A DNA stretch of 64,000 bases from Opitutia bacterium (GCA_016190985.1 JACPPI010000027.1:1-64000); one strand, 5' to 3'. Shown: positions 7,923 through 17,274, counted from the first letter of the stretch. The notes: a model not told the origin generated them from the sequence alone. Made by a program: numbers and translations.

Positions 7923-8762
7923 CTACCATTCAGCCCGCAGTTGCGCCGGCGTGCGGCCCTGCTCGCGCAGGGTGCGTAGGGCGAGGGCGTCGTGGCGCTT
8001 GGCGAGGCGCACGCCCTTGTCGTCGGTGACGAGCGGACAGTGGTAGAACGCCGGCGGAGTCAGGCCAAGGGCGTGGTAGAGCAGCAACTGGCGGAACGTG
8101 GACAGCAGCAGGTCGGCGCCGCGCACGACCTCGGTGATGCCCAGCCCGGCGTCGTCCACCACGCAGGCGAGCTGGTAGCTGGGCCCGCCGTCCTTGCGCC
8201 ACACGAGGAAATCGCCGATCTCCCGGCCCGCGATGGCGCGTTGGGGGCCGAAGCGTCCGTCGCGAAACTCCACCGGCGCGCCATCGGGCACACGAAAGCG
8301 CCACGAATGCTCCTCCCGCCGGCCGGCGGCGCGGCGGGCGCGCTCCGTTTCGGCCAGGTTTTCCGGACGGCAGGTTCCGGGGTAGAGCGGTTCGTCGGCG
8401 GCCTCGTGCGGGGCCCCGGCCGCCGCAAACACGTCCTTGCGGGAGCAGGAGCAGGGGTAGATCGCCCCCGTCTCGCGCAGCCGTTCAAAGGCCGCGCCAT
8501 AAAGCGCGCTCCGCCCGCTCTGCGCCACCATCGGCTCCTCCCAGTGCAGGCCGAACCAGCGCAGGTCCGCGATCATCGCGGCCTCGAATTCCGGGCGGCA
8601 GCGGGCGGCGTCGAGGTCGTCATTGCGTAGGAGCAATGTGCCGCCGGCCGCGCGGGCGCGTTCCTGCGCGGTCCAGAAGGTCCGGGCGTGCCCGAGGTGG
8701 AGCAGGCCGGTGGGCGACGGCGCGAGCCGGCCGCGATAGACTGGAGGGGGATTAACCACCAA
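7923..8762 (-). CDS. gluQ: Glutamyl-Q tRNA(Asp) synthetase (GluQRS)
   Basis: 279 residues, about the length of GluQRS and far shorter than GluRS because the anticodon-binding domain is missing. It attaches glutamate to queuosine-34 of tRNA(Asp). The class I signature PTGLLHLGHA (residues 17-26) is the HIGH motif, and VRLAKRHDA near 256 replaces KMSKS. Zinc-site candidates are CSCS near 104 and YPGTC near 128. Specific pocket motifs LRNDDLD and DFLVWRKDGGPSYQLACVVD are intact. The first codon (M at 8762) may not be exact, as MVVNPPPVYRGRLAPS suggests a start a few residues later. It is upstream of the FmdB-like gene. Confidence 0.92.
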   Translation of the reverse strand: MVVNPPPVYRGRLAPSPTGLLHLGHARTFWTAQERARAAGGTLLLRNDDLDAARCRPEFEAAMIADLRWFGLHWEEPMVAQSGRSALYGAAFERLRETGAIYPCSCSRKDVFAAAGAPHEAADEPLYPGTCRPENLAETERARRAAGRREEHSWRFRVPDGAPVEFRDGRFGPQRAIAGREIGDFLVWRKDGGPSYQLACVVDDAGLGITEVVRGADLLLSTFRQLLLYHALGLTPPAFYHCPLVTDDKGVRLAKRHDALALRTLREQGRTPAQLRAEW

Positions 8763-8857
8763 TGGACACGAATAGACACGAATGAGGACGGAACCATCCG
8801 AAAGTTCACCGGAGGCCGGGATTGAATTCGTGCGCCTTCGTGTTCATTCGTGGTTCC
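8755..8857. repeat. Dispersed AACCACGAATGGACACGAAT-type element
   Basis: Left arm ACCACCAATGGACACGAATA and right arm TTCGTGTTCATTCGTGGTT form an imperfect long inverted repeat occupying the whole gap between gluQ and the LOG-like gene. This AT-richer repeat type is foreign to the local base composition. Confidence 0.6.
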
Positions 8858-8861
8858 AGAC

Positions 8862-9443
8862 ATGAAGCTCCTCTGCGTCTACTGTTCCTCCAGCGACCGG
8901 CTGGATCCGCACTACGGGATTGCGGCCGAGGAGCTGGGCGCGGAACTGGTCGCGCGCGGCTGGGGACTGGTCTACGGCGGCGGCAAGACCGGCCTGATGG
9001 GCGCGGTGGCGCGGGCCGTGAAGGCGCGGGGCGGCCGCGTGGTCGGCGTGATCCCCGAGTTCATGAAGGCCCGCGAGCTGGCCTACGACGAGGCCGACGA
9101 ACTGGTGACGGTGGTGACGATGCGCGAGCGCAAGCTGCTCATGGAGGCGCGGGCCGACGCCTTCGTGGCGCTGCCCGGCGGCTTCGGCACGCTGGAGGAG
9201 ATCATGGAGATCCTCACGCTGCGGCAGCTCGACGTGGTGAAAAAGCCCTGCGTGTTTTTCAACCAGGACGGGTTCTACGACGACCTGCTGCGACTCTTTG
9301 ACCGGATGCTGGCGGAGAAATTCTGCAAGCCGTCGAACCTGGAGCTTTTCCGCGTGGCGACGACCGTGCCCGACATCTTTGCCCAGATCGACGCGGCCGG
9401 CAGTGCGCCGACAACGGAATCGAAGTGGTTCCAGACGCGGTGA
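8862..9443 (+). CDS. LOG-family protein (TIGR00730; cytokinin-riboside-monophosphate phosphoribohydrolase-like)
   Basis: 193 residues with a Rossmann-like fold. Family members cleave nucleoside 5'-monophosphates to base and ribose-5-phosphate. Seen: LCVYCSSSDR at the N-terminus, LVYGGGKTGLMGAVA, and the diagnostic PGGFGTLEEIMEILT catalytic motif near residue 108, preceded by MRERKLLMEARADAFV. ATG at 8862 chosen from the conserved N-terminus; the longer track start would add only four residues. The natural substrate in this organism is unknown. A dispersed repeat fills the upstream region. Confidence 0.9.
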   Translation: MKLLCVYCSSSDRLDPHYGIAAEELGAELVARGWGLVYGGGKTGLMGAVARAVKARGGRVVGVIPEFMKARELAYDEADELVTVVTMRERKLLMEARADAFVALPGGFGTLEEIMEILTLRQLDVVKKPCVFFNQDGFYDDLLRLFDRMLAEKFCKPSNLELFRVATTVPDIFAQIDAAGSAPTTESKWFQTR

Positions 9444-9491
9444 GCGCGGTTGGGTTTGTCATCTAATGGATGACAAACCTACCGGGCGGAC

Positions 9492-12248
9492 TCAGCGGTA
9501 GAGCCGGATCAGATCCTCGCTGCGCACCCAGCCGGACTGGCCGCCGGCGAAGGCGAGCTTGGTCCAGCCAAGGAAGGTCTTCTCGGCGACGGCGATGGAG
9601 CCGGCGGACAACGGGGACATCTTCTGGGTCGTGTCGGCCTCGGTCGGGATGCTGCGCAGGGTGGACGCCTTCCACACGAACACCGCCTCCGGATGGGCGA
9701 GCGATCCGTAAGTGCGCAGGCTGAGCGTGGCGGCGGCGGCCAGCAGGATGGCGAGCAGGATGGTGGTGAGCGCCGCCGGCCGGGCCCAGCCGCCAATGCG
9801 GCCGTAGCCTCGCAACAGCAGGACGACGAGCGCGGCGGCGATGAGGAGGGCGGCGCCAACGAGCGCGATCTGCCATTCGCCCGGTGCCGCCCAGCGCGCC
9901 AAGGCATGACGGCCTTCGCCGCGGGAAAATTCCACCAGTTCGGGCGGCGCCAGGCCGGAGCGTTGCAGGCCGAGGGCGAGGTCCCAGCGGGTCGCGGCGG
10001 CGCGGGCGTTGAGCAGGAAGCCGCCGGTCCAGTGCGCGGTGGCCTCGGCCCAGCGGTCCTGCTGCGCGAGGGCGAGGCCGAGGTTGTGGCGGGCGGTCCA
10101 GTCGTTTGGCGCTGATCTGATTTCTGTCCGCCAGGTTTGCTCCGCTGCCGGAAAATCGCCGCGTTTGTAAGCCTCGCCTGCCGGTTCCGCACCAAAGGCG
10201 GAAGGCTGAAGGGCTGAAAAGCTGAAAAGAACAAGCAGCCAGGCTGCGACCCGGATGGTCTGGTTCAGCCCTTCAGTCTTCAGTTCTTCAGCCCTTTCCA
10301 GGAAGGGGAACAGGTTGCGCCCGGCGAAGAGCGAGAACGGCGGCCAGCCGGGCACGCGCACGGCCTGCAGCGCGCCCTCGGCGCGGTTCATCCAGTCGGC
10401 GGGCAGCTGGGCTTCGCGGCTGTGCAGGGCGCGGTCGGCCTCGGACCAGAGCCGGGCCCAGGCGGAGGCGGCGTCCTGAGTGCGGCGGCCCACGCAGGCA
10501 TGGACCAGCGGTGTGCCTGGCGCGGCGTGGGGGATCTGCCAAAGTCTGGCCGTCTCCGACTGCCAGACTTTGAGTTGAGGGTTGAGAGTTGAGGGTTGAG
10601 AGCCGGAAACGCGGAGTTCGGCGAGAGCTTTGGCCAGGCGGGCGCGGGCCTCGCGGCGCAGGCGTTGCGGGTCGCGTTCGCGCGAACGGAGCGCGGCGAG
10701 GGTCAGCCAGAGGAGCAGAGGACAGAGGACGGAGGACAGGAGGCAGGCCCAGACGAGGGCAGGTGTCTTGAGCGGCACGAAGCCCTGGGCGGATTCCGCG
10801 ATGGGATCGCGCGGCAGGTTCTCGGGCGGCACGGGCGCGACGGCGGTGGGCAGGACTGGCGCGTTTGGTGTCGAGCTGGCCGGGGTGCCGATGGAGAACT
10901 GCACGGGCGCGCCGGAACCGGCCGGAGCCTGCACGGGCGCCGAGGTGCCGGTGATGGTCACAGTGACGGGCTCGCTGGCGACGGTCTTGTAGCTGCCGCT
11001 CTTCGGGTCGAAGTAGGTGAAGCGCACCGGGGCGAGCCGGTAGGTGCCGGGCTTGGTGGGCACAAGCACGACGTCTTCGGTGAGCGTGCCCTCGAAGAGC
11101 GCGTTGTCCTTCATCGTGCGCCTGGATTTCGGCTGCACGACCTGGAAATCGTTGGACACCTCGCGCTCGGGCAGGCCGGCGATGTCGGGCCAGTTGCCGG
11201 TGCCGGCCAGCTCGATCGTCCAGGTGACGGGTTCGCCGACGGCGGCGGTGACGGGCACGACCTTGGAGGTGAAGCTGAACTCGCCGACCGCGCCGCTAAA
11301 CACCGGCGGGGCGGGCGGCAGCGGCTTGATCGTCAATCCGAGCGGGCTGGATTCGATCGCGCGCTGCTCGACCGTGGGCTGGGAGAAAAGCCCGAAGCCG
11401 GAGGTGCCGACCATGAGGTTCACCATCTGCGTGGCGGGCTTGACCGTGTAGTTGCCGGGCGCCTTGACGTAGGCGCGGGTGGACTGCTGGAGGGAGACAA
11501 AGCGTTCGCCGCGCTGGAGGGTCTCGTTCAGCTCGGGCTTGCTCCAGTCCTCGGTGACGAGCGGCGCGGCGGGCCACTCGACGTTGGTGGCGATGGAATG
11601 GTAATAGCGCCGGACGATGTTGAGATTGTAGCCGACCGGGAAAACCTCGCCGGCCCAGAACGCGGCGCGGGGCGCGGTGAGTTTCGCCGCGGCGACATCG
11701 TTCACGGCGAGGCCGGAGCTGCCGACGGTGGCGTCGCCCACGGTGAACGTGGCGGCCTTGACCGTCAGCGGGCCCTTGTCGGTTTTGATCGCAAAGGCGG
11801 GGATTGTGATCTTATTCCGCGTCCCGGGGCGGACGCGGAAAGTGAGGGTGTAAGTCTTGGTTAGGCCATTTGAGGTGCCGGGGCCGAACTCAACATTGGT
11901 GCTGGCCGACGATGAGGGTGGGCCAAGGAATGACAGTCCTGGGACCGTCGGCAGCTTTTCGTTTTCGTCGGGCTCGCAGTTCTCAAAGACCAGCGATAAT
12001 TCGGAGACCTGGTTGAAGCCCAACTGGCCGCCGGGCGGATCCCAGCGCACGGCCTGGGCGCGACTCAGGGTGGGCACCAGCAGGGCGAGGAGCAGCAGGG
12101 CCCAGGCAGGGGCTTGCCGGCAGGCGGGCCTGTGGGAGCGAGCTTGCTCGCGACTGGTTCGTGTCGCGAGCAAGCTCGCTCCCACAAAACGGATCATCGC
12201 CTGCAAGCAGGCTCCTACAAAAGAAAAGACGTTGCGGGACATGGTCAT
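9492..12248 (-). CDS. batD: BatD-like protein with TPR and SH3-like C-terminus
   Basis: 918 residues, last gene of the MoxR-DUF58-BatA-BatB-BatD operon (aerotolerance/envelope stress type). ATG at 12248 overlaps the batB stop (TGATG). Mature part starts near AQAVRWDPPGGQ with BatD-type immunoglobulin-like repeats (VRPGTRNKITIPAFAI), a central membrane segment near LLSSVLCPLLLWLTLAAL, TPR-like YKRGDFPAAEQTW...NLGLALAQQ, two further membrane helices, and a C-terminal SH3-like GWTKLAFAGGQSGWV. Oddities: three REP units inserted between the start codon and the hydrophobic core of the signal sequence, plus repeat-derived stretches inside (LLSSVLC, SQPSTLNPQL, AEELKTEGLN, FSFSALQPSAFG). Periplasmic/inner-membrane location inferred. 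Confidence 0.85.
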   Translation of the reverse strand: MTMSRNVFSFVGACLQAMIRFVGASLLATRTSREQARSHRPACRQAPAWALLLLALLVPTLSRAQAVRWDPPGGQLGFNQVSELSLVFENCEPDENEKLPTVPGLSFLGPPSSSASTNVEFGPGTSNGLTKTYTLTFRVRPGTRNKITIPAFAIKTDKGPLTVKAATFTVGDATVGSSGLAVNDVAAAKLTAPRAAFWAGEVFPVGYNLNIVRRYYHSIATNVEWPAAPLVTEDWSKPELNETLQRGERFVSLQQSTRAYVKAPGNYTVKPATQMVNLMVGTSGFGLFSQPTVEQRAIESSPLGLTIKPLPPAPPVFSGAVGEFSFTSKVVPVTAAVGEPVTWTIELAGTGNWPDIAGLPEREVSNDFQVVQPKSRRTMKDNALFEGTLTEDVVLVPTKPGTYRLAPVRFTYFDPKSGSYKTVASEPVTVTITGTSAPVQAPAGSGAPVQFSIGTPASSTPNAPVLPTAVAPVPPENLPRDPIAESAQGFVPLKTPALVWACLLSSVLCPLLLWLTLAALRSRERDPQRLRREARARLAKALAELRVSGSQPSTLNPQLKVWQSETARLWQIPHAAPGTPLVHACVGRRTQDAASAWARLWSEADRALHSREAQLPADWMNRAEGALQAVRVPGWPPFSLFAGRNLFPFLERAEELKTEGLNQTIRVAAWLLVLFSFSALQPSAFGAEPAGEAYKRGDFPAAEQTWRTEIRSAPNDWTARHNLGLALAQQDRWAEATAHWTGGFLLNARAAATRWDLALGLQRSGLAPPELVEFSRGEGRHALARWAAPGEWQIALVGAALLIAAALVVLLLRGYGRIGGWARPAALTTILLAILLAAAATLSLRTYGSLAHPEAVFVWKASTLRSIPTEADTTQKMSPLSAGSIAVAEKTFLGWTKLAFAGGQSGWVRSEDLIRLYR
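10197..10300. repeat. GGCTGAAGGGCTGAAAAGC-type inverted repeat pair inside batD
   Basis: Left copy GGCTGAAGGGCTGAAAAGC near 10207-10226 and an inverted copy CAGCCCTTCAGTCTTCAG near 10266-10283. They encode parts of BatD (FSFSALQPSAFG and AEELKTEGLN). The same family occurs at 55933 and 56025. Confidence 0.55.
10570..10604. repeat. Degenerate GAGTTGAGGGTTGA tandem inside batD
   Basis: About 34 bp of alternating GAGTTGAGG/GTTGAGA units, read on the minus strand as SQPSTLNPQL in BatD. A low-complexity insertion in an otherwise GC-rich gene. Confidence 0.55.
12132..12218. repeat. Array of three REP units in the 5' end of batD
   Basis: Unit 1 (+, 12132-12153) and unit 2 (-, 12164-12185) are identical 22-mers beginning GTGGGAGCGAGCTTGCTC. 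Unit 3 (-, 12196-12218) begins GTAGGAGCCTGCTTGCAGGC. Each is a GTGG/GTAG head followed by a hairpin with a TT or TTG loop. They closely resemble REP sequences known from Pseudomonas. They are translated as VGASLLATRTSREQARSH in BatD. Confidence 0.85.
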
Positions 12249-14095
12249 CACCAATTCTTGCCCGGGGTTTTTTGCTTGGGCGGCTGGCCCTGCATGAGTT
12301 GCTGGAGCTTGGCGGGCGAATCCTGGTGGCGGACCTGGTCCAGCTTCTGGAGCGGCATGGCGAGCTCGGCGTCCACCGGCTCGGCGGGCTTTTTCTCCTG
12401 CTGGCCGCCGACCTTCTGGGTGCCGGGCTGGGGCTGCGGCTTGGGCTCGGGCTTTTTCTGCTCCGGTTTTTCCTTCATGTCGCCGAAGGCGTCCTTGTTT
12501 TGCTGTTGTTGCTGCTGGTCCTGTTGCTCCTTCTGTTCCTGCTCCTGCTGTTGCTGCTCGGATTTCTGCTGGTCGGACTGATCCTGTTTCTGCTGGTTTT
12601 CCTGCTGCTGCTTGTCCTGCTTCTGCTGGTCCTTCTTGTCCTGATCTTTCTTATCCTGCTTGGGCGGCTCTTCCTTCTTGAGCAGCTCCTTGAGTTCGGC
12701 ACGGAGCTTGGGCCAGTCGGCGGCCTTGGCGTCGAGTTTCTCGCCGGCGTCCACGGCCGAGAGGCCGTCGCGGATCACGTTCTCGGGCGGCTGTTGCTGG
12801 GCGGACTTCACGCGCTGGCCGTAGGTGACGGTGGTCGAGGCCAGCTCGGAAAGCTCCTTGGCGCTCACGGCATCCTTGGCGGCCAACCGGGCCACGGTGG
12901 TGGAGAGCGGCTTGGCGAGCGTGTCCTCTGCGGCCGGCACGGCCGCAGAGACCGAGGACGGAGGACCAGCCGTCGCTCCAAGAGCTATGGCCGGCAGGCA
13001 GAGGACTGAGAACAGAACCAAGGCAGCGGCAACGGCGGCGGCTTTCTGTCCTCCGTTCTCTGCCCTCTTTCCTCTGGTCTTGCCGAGCGGCAGCGCCCGT
13101 TCCCGCGGGCGGACGGGGAACTCGGCCCAGAAGCTGATGAGCAGGAGCAGCAGGCCGGGAGCGAGAAACCACTGGAAGCGCTCGATGAGGCGCGCGGTGT
13201 TTTTCTCCGAAAACTCGCCCTTGCGGCCGGCTTCGACGGTTTTCCTGAGCAAGGCCGGCAGGTCCACCCAGGCGCTGGCGTCGGTGTAGGCGCCGCCGGT
13301 CACCTGCGCCAGCTCCTGCAGGGTCGAGCCGTTGAGCCGCGACATGACGACGGCGCCGCGCTCGTCCTTCACGAGTCCGCCGCCGGCCTCGGGGATGAAC
13401 GAGCCCTGCGCCGTGCCGACCCCGAGGCCGATGACGCGGATGCCCTTGGTCTTGAGTGACTCGGTCAGGCTCTTCCAGGTCTCCTCCGTGCTTTCGCCGT
13501 CGCTGAGGATGATGAGATAGCGGTCGGCGGTGGAGGTGCCGAAGGCTGACATCGAGGTCTCGAGCATGGCCTTGTAATTCGAGCCGCCCTCGGGGAGGTA
13601 TTCGGGGTTGAGCGCGGGCAGGAACTCGCGCAGCACCTCGTAGTCGGCGCTGAGCGGGCTTTGGAGGAACGCGGTGCCGGCGAACAGCACGAGGCCGACG
13701 CGCTCGCCCTTCAGGCCGTCGAGCAGCGAGGTGATGAGCAGCTTGCTGCGGTCGAGGCGTGAGGGCTTCACGTCCTGCGCGAGCATGGAGCGCGAGAGGT
13801 CGACGGCGATAAGCACCTCGCGGGACTGGTCGAAGACCTGTTCCTCGATGACGCCCCACTGCGGGCGGGCCAGGGCGACGAGGCACAGCGCCAGGCCGAA
13901 CCAGAGCCAGAGGCGCGGCCGCGTCTCGGCCGTGGTGTGCTTCGTGCCCAACGAGACCTCAAAGGCGCCGGCCCAGGCGCGGGCGATCTTCGGCCAGTTC
14001 GCCACGGCGCGCGCGGTGTGGCGGGCCAGCTCCCAGGAGAAGAGCAGCACGAGCGGCGCGAGCAGCCAGAGCAGATGCGGCGAATGGAAGCTCAT
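12248..14095 (-). CDS. batB: BatB-like vWA membrane protein with Gln/Lys-rich tail
   Basis: 615 residues. Two N-terminal membrane helices (about 8-21 and 62-78), a vWA domain from about 90 with complete MIDAS DLSRS and DGEST, then a helix FQWFLAPGLLLLLISFWAEF near 310 and a second near 345-370. The C-terminal third is a strongly biased Q/K/E tail (KKDQDKKDQQKQDKQQQ) that resembles the BatC-type extension. The start overlaps the batA stop by 4 nt (ATGA), and its stop overlaps the batD start. The helix AALVLFSVLCLPAIAL is partly encoded by an AGAGGACAG-type repeat (12945-13080). Role: part of a membrane vWA complex served by the MoxR ATPase, by analogy. Confidence 0.87.
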   Translation of the reverse strand: MSFHSPHLLWLLAPLVLLFSWELARHTARAVANWPKIARAWAGAFEVSLGTKHTTAETRPRLWLWFGLALCLVALARPQWGVIEEQVFDQSREVLIAVDLSRSMLAQDVKPSRLDRSKLLITSLLDGLKGERVGLVLFAGTAFLQSPLSADYEVLREFLPALNPEYLPEGGSNYKAMLETSMSAFGTSTADRYLIILSDGESTEETWKSLTESLKTKGIRVIGLGVGTAQGSFIPEAGGGLVKDERGAVVMSRLNGSTLQELAQVTGGAYTDASAWVDLPALLRKTVEAGRKGEFSEKNTARLIERFQWFLAPGLLLLLISFWAEFPVRPRERALPLGKTRGKRAENGGQKAAAVAAALVLFSVLCLPAIALGATAGPPSSVSAAVPAAEDTLAKPLSTTVARLAAKDAVSAKELSELASTTVTYGQRVKSAQQQPPENVIRDGLSAVDAGEKLDAKAADWPKLRAELKELLKKEEPPKQDKKDQDKKDQQKQDKQQQENQQKQDQSDQQKSEQQQQEQEQKEQQDQQQQQQNKDAFGDMKEKPEQKKPEPKPQPQPGTQKVGGQQEKKPAEPVDAELAMPLQKLDQVRHQDSPAKLQQLMQGQPPKQKTPGKNW

Positions 14096-15129
14096 GCGGC
14101 GGTCGGCGCGGGTTTGCGCCGGAAAGGCAGCTGCGGCGGCAGTGCAAACAGCGCGCCGAGGAACAGCAGCGCCGCGCCGGGCACGGCGAACCAGTGGAAC
14201 AGCTCGGTGGTGAGCAGGTAGGACTTGGCGGTGAACTCGATCTTTTGCGCCTGATCGATGGCGGCGAAAGCCTTCTCGGCCGTGTCGAGGTCGAAGGCGC
14301 GGAAGAATTTTCCGCCGGTGGCGTCGGAGATGGCGCGGAGCTGGCCTTCGTCGAGGTCGGAGATCACGCGGCGGGTGCCGAGCCGCCGGCCGGCGTCGTC
14401 AAAGACGGGCATGGGCACCAGGCCGTCGCGGCCGGCCCCGATGGTGTAGACCGGCAGGCCGCGCGATTTGGCGATCCCGGTCGCCTGCTCGGGGGTGAGC
14501 ACGCCGCGGTTGTTGGCGCCGTCGGTCATGAGCACCACGAACGCGCCCTTGCGCTTGTTGTTCTCCTCGCGGCCGGCCTGCTCCAGGCGGGTGAGCGCCA
14601 CGCCGAGGCCGTCGCCGATGGCGGTGCCGTCCTCGATCAGGCCGATCTTCAGCCGCTCGATCTGGCGGGCGAGCCAGTCGTGGTCGAAGGTGAGCGGGGC
14701 GAGCGTGTAGGCGCGGCCCGAGAAGACCACGAGGCCGATGCGGTCGCTGGTGCGCTGGCTGATGAAGGCCTGGATGATGAGCTTGATGGCCTGGAGGCGG
14801 TTGATGCGCTCGCCGCCGCGCTCGTAATCCTCCGCCAGCATCGAGCCGGAGAGGTCGATCGCGAGCATGAGGTCGTAGCCCTGCTGCTTCACCTCGCGCT
14901 TGTCCTCGACGATCTGCGGCCGGGCCAGGGCGATGATGAGCAGGACGAGGCCGGTCATGGCCAGGGCGGCGGGCCAGCGGGAGGCGGGGATGAGCGAGGG
15001 CCGGTGCCAGGCGGCGGCGAAGGGCACCACGAGCACGGGGGCGCCGCGGCGGCCGCGCACCCACACGAGCAGCGGCAGGAGGAGCAGCAGCGACAGCCAG
15101 AGCGGATCGTGAAGCGCGTGGTCCTTCAT
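14092..15129 (-). CDS. batA: BatA-like vWA membrane protein
   Basis: 345 residues, typical of BatA. N-terminal helices at about 8-24 and 54-70 (ALARPQIVEDKREVKQQGYD is characteristic), a vWA domain with MIDAS DLSGSM near 92, TDGANN near 188 and a conserved loop DGTAIGDGLG. A C-terminal membrane helix (WFAVPGAALLFLGALFAL) ends the protein. ATG at 15129. The stop overlaps the batB start (ATGA), showing translational coupling. A short gap with an AT-rich palindrome and a GTGG-type REP separates it from the DUF58 gene upstream. Confidence 0.9.
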   Translation of the reverse strand: MKDHALHDPLWLSLLLLLPLLVWVRGRRGAPVLVVPFAAAWHRPSLIPASRWPAALAMTGLVLLIIALARPQIVEDKREVKQQGYDLMLAIDLSGSMLAEDYERGGERINRLQAIKLIIQAFISQRTSDRIGLVVFSGRAYTLAPLTFDHDWLARQIERLKIGLIEDGTAIGDGLGVALTRLEQAGREENNKRKGAFVVLMTDGANNRGVLTPEQATGIAKSRGLPVYTIGAGRDGLVPMPVFDDAGRRLGTRRVISDLDEGQLRAISDATGGKFFRAFDLDTAEKAFAAIDQAQKIEFTAKSYLLTTELFHWFAVPGAALLFLGALFALPPQLPFRRKPAPTAA

Positions 15130-15143
15130 GAGCGGGTGGGGCT

Positions 15144-15172
15144 AAATTTGTAATCTATTATATTACAAATTT
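15144..15172. repeat. AT-rich palindrome AAATTTGTAAT
   Basis: 11-bp perfect arms around loop CTATTAT, 15 bp upstream of the batA start. Same core (TTTGTAATCTAnTATATTAC) as the palindrome at 7541-7573. Could be a protein-binding dyad or a dispersed element; the second copy lies between two converging genes, which argues for a repeat. Confidence 0.6.
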
Positions 15173-15230
15173 CGGGGGACAGGTGGGGCGGCTTGGCCTC
15201 AAGACGCTTTTGTTCGACGACGACATACAA

Positions 15231-15255
15231 GCGCGCTGGGGTCAGCGCGCTCCAC
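15231..15255. repeat. REP-like unit (GTGG head, minus orientation)
   Basis: Minus strand reads GTGGAGCGCGCTGACCCCAG followed by CGCGC: head GTGG, stem GCGCGCTG/CAGCGCGC, loop ACCC. The head faces the DUF58 stop codon 29 nt away. Related copies at 29919 and 40421. Confidence 0.65.
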
Positions 15256-15284
15256 CTCGGAGTTTGCAGCGGGAGATTCATGGC

Positions 15285-16205
15285 TCAGCGGCGGCGGCCC
15301 GCGTGCATGCGGGCGTGAAAGAAGCGGACCAGGGCGTCGAGGCGGTTCTCGTCGGTGCGGACGGTGAGGCGACTCAGGACGTTGGGGAAGATGGCGCGGT
15401 AGGCGGCTTCGCGCGACTGCACCCACGCGGCGTGGGCCTCGCGCTGGGCGGAGGAGGCGCCGTTGAGGTTCACCAGCCGGCCGGCGACGGGGTCGTAGGT
15501 GGTGAGGATGCGGTCGAAGGGCAGCGCGCGCTCCCAGGGGTCGTCGACGCGGAAGCCCATCGTCTGGTAGCGGCGCGAGAGCACGCTCCAGCCTTCTGGT
15601 TCAACCCGTGGTGGAAAATCCCCGAGCCAGATCAAGATGCTGTGGCGCGGCGCGGCCTTGGCCAGCAGGCGCCACGGGACGAAGGAATTTTGGATTTTCG
15701 ATTCACGATTTTCGATTGATGGAACCGGCTGCCCCAGAAGCTGGGCGGCAGCGTGGAGGATCTGGCCGCGACCACGGACCGGCTCCTTGAGCGTGTAGCC
15801 CTCCTCGGACGCGTGGAGGAAGCCGACGCGGTCGCGGTTGACGGCGCCGAGCATCATGACCAGGCCGGCCAGCTCGAGCAGCGCCTCGCGCTTGGACTGC
15901 GCGCCGGAGCCGAACTGCAGGCTGACGCTGTCCTCGAACAGGAGGAGCAGCGAGACCTCGCGCTCCTCGATGAACTTCTTGCGATAGGGCTCGCCGAGCC
16001 GGGCGGTGACGTTCCAGTCGATGTCGCGGATGTCGTCGCCGAAGGTGTATTTGACGACCTGGTCGAACTCCATGCCGCGGCCGCGGAAGGCGGAACGGTA
16101 TTCGCCGCTGAGCACGTTCTCCACCGCGTGGCGCACGCGCCACTCGAGCTGGCGCAGCAGCGCGAGCTGGGAGGTGACGAGGGAGGCGGTGGCGGGACTG
16201 GGCAT
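15285..16205 (-). CDS. DUF58 domain protein of the Bat operon
   Basis: 306 residues from ATG 16205 (MPSPATASLVTSQLALLRQL); the track ORF extends upstream through repeat DNA into moxR sequence in another frame. DUF58 hallmarks: SGEYRSAFRGRGMEFDQV and YTFGDDIRDIDWNVTARLGEP (near 60-80), then EREVSLLLLFEDSVSLQFGS. It normally works with a MoxR ATPase and vWA proteins. Oddity: near residue 170 the stretch IENRESKIQNS is encoded by an AT-rich repeat (TTTTGGATTTTCGATTCACG) embedded in frame in GC-rich DNA, probably a surface-loop insertion. Located between moxR and batA, same strand. Confidence 0.88.
   Translation of the reverse strand: MPSPATASLVTSQLALLRQLEWRVRHAVENVLSGEYRSAFRGRGMEFDQVVKYTFGDDIRDIDWNVTARLGEPYRKKFIEEREVSLLLLFEDSVSLQFGSGAQSKREALLELAGLVMMLGAVNRDRVGFLHASEEGYTLKEPVRGRGQILHAAAQLLGQPVPSIENRESKIQNSFVPWRLLAKAAPRHSILIWLGDFPPRVEPEGWSVLSRRYQTMGFRVDDPWERALPFDRILTTYDPVAGRLVNLNGASSAQREAHAAWVQSREAAYRAIFPNVLSRLTVRTDENRLDALVRFFHARMHAGRRR
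15686..15722. repeat. AT-rich GATTTTCGATT repeat inserted in the DUF58 gene
   Basis: Degenerate tandem of GATTTTCGATT(C/G) units, translated as SIENRESKIQNS on the minus strand. Base composition contrasts with the flanking coding DNA and the frame is kept. Confidence 0.6.
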
Positions 16206-16302
16206 TAAGATCTTTCTCGTTCTCTTAATCTTTCTCTTTCTCCTTCGATTCGTTCGCCCTGATAAAGGAAGAGAACGAGAACGATTAAGAGAAAGAGGCG
16301 AA
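16206..16302. repeat. TCTTTCTCGTTCTCTTAATC-type inverted repeat
   Basis: Pyrimidine-rich left half (CTTTCTCGTTCTCTTAATC, with a second partial copy) and purine-rich right half (GAGAACGAGAACGATTAAGA) fill the gap between moxR and the DUF58 gene. They could form a long imperfect stem in the operon mRNA. Confidence 0.6.
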
Positions 16303-17274
<972 letters not shown>

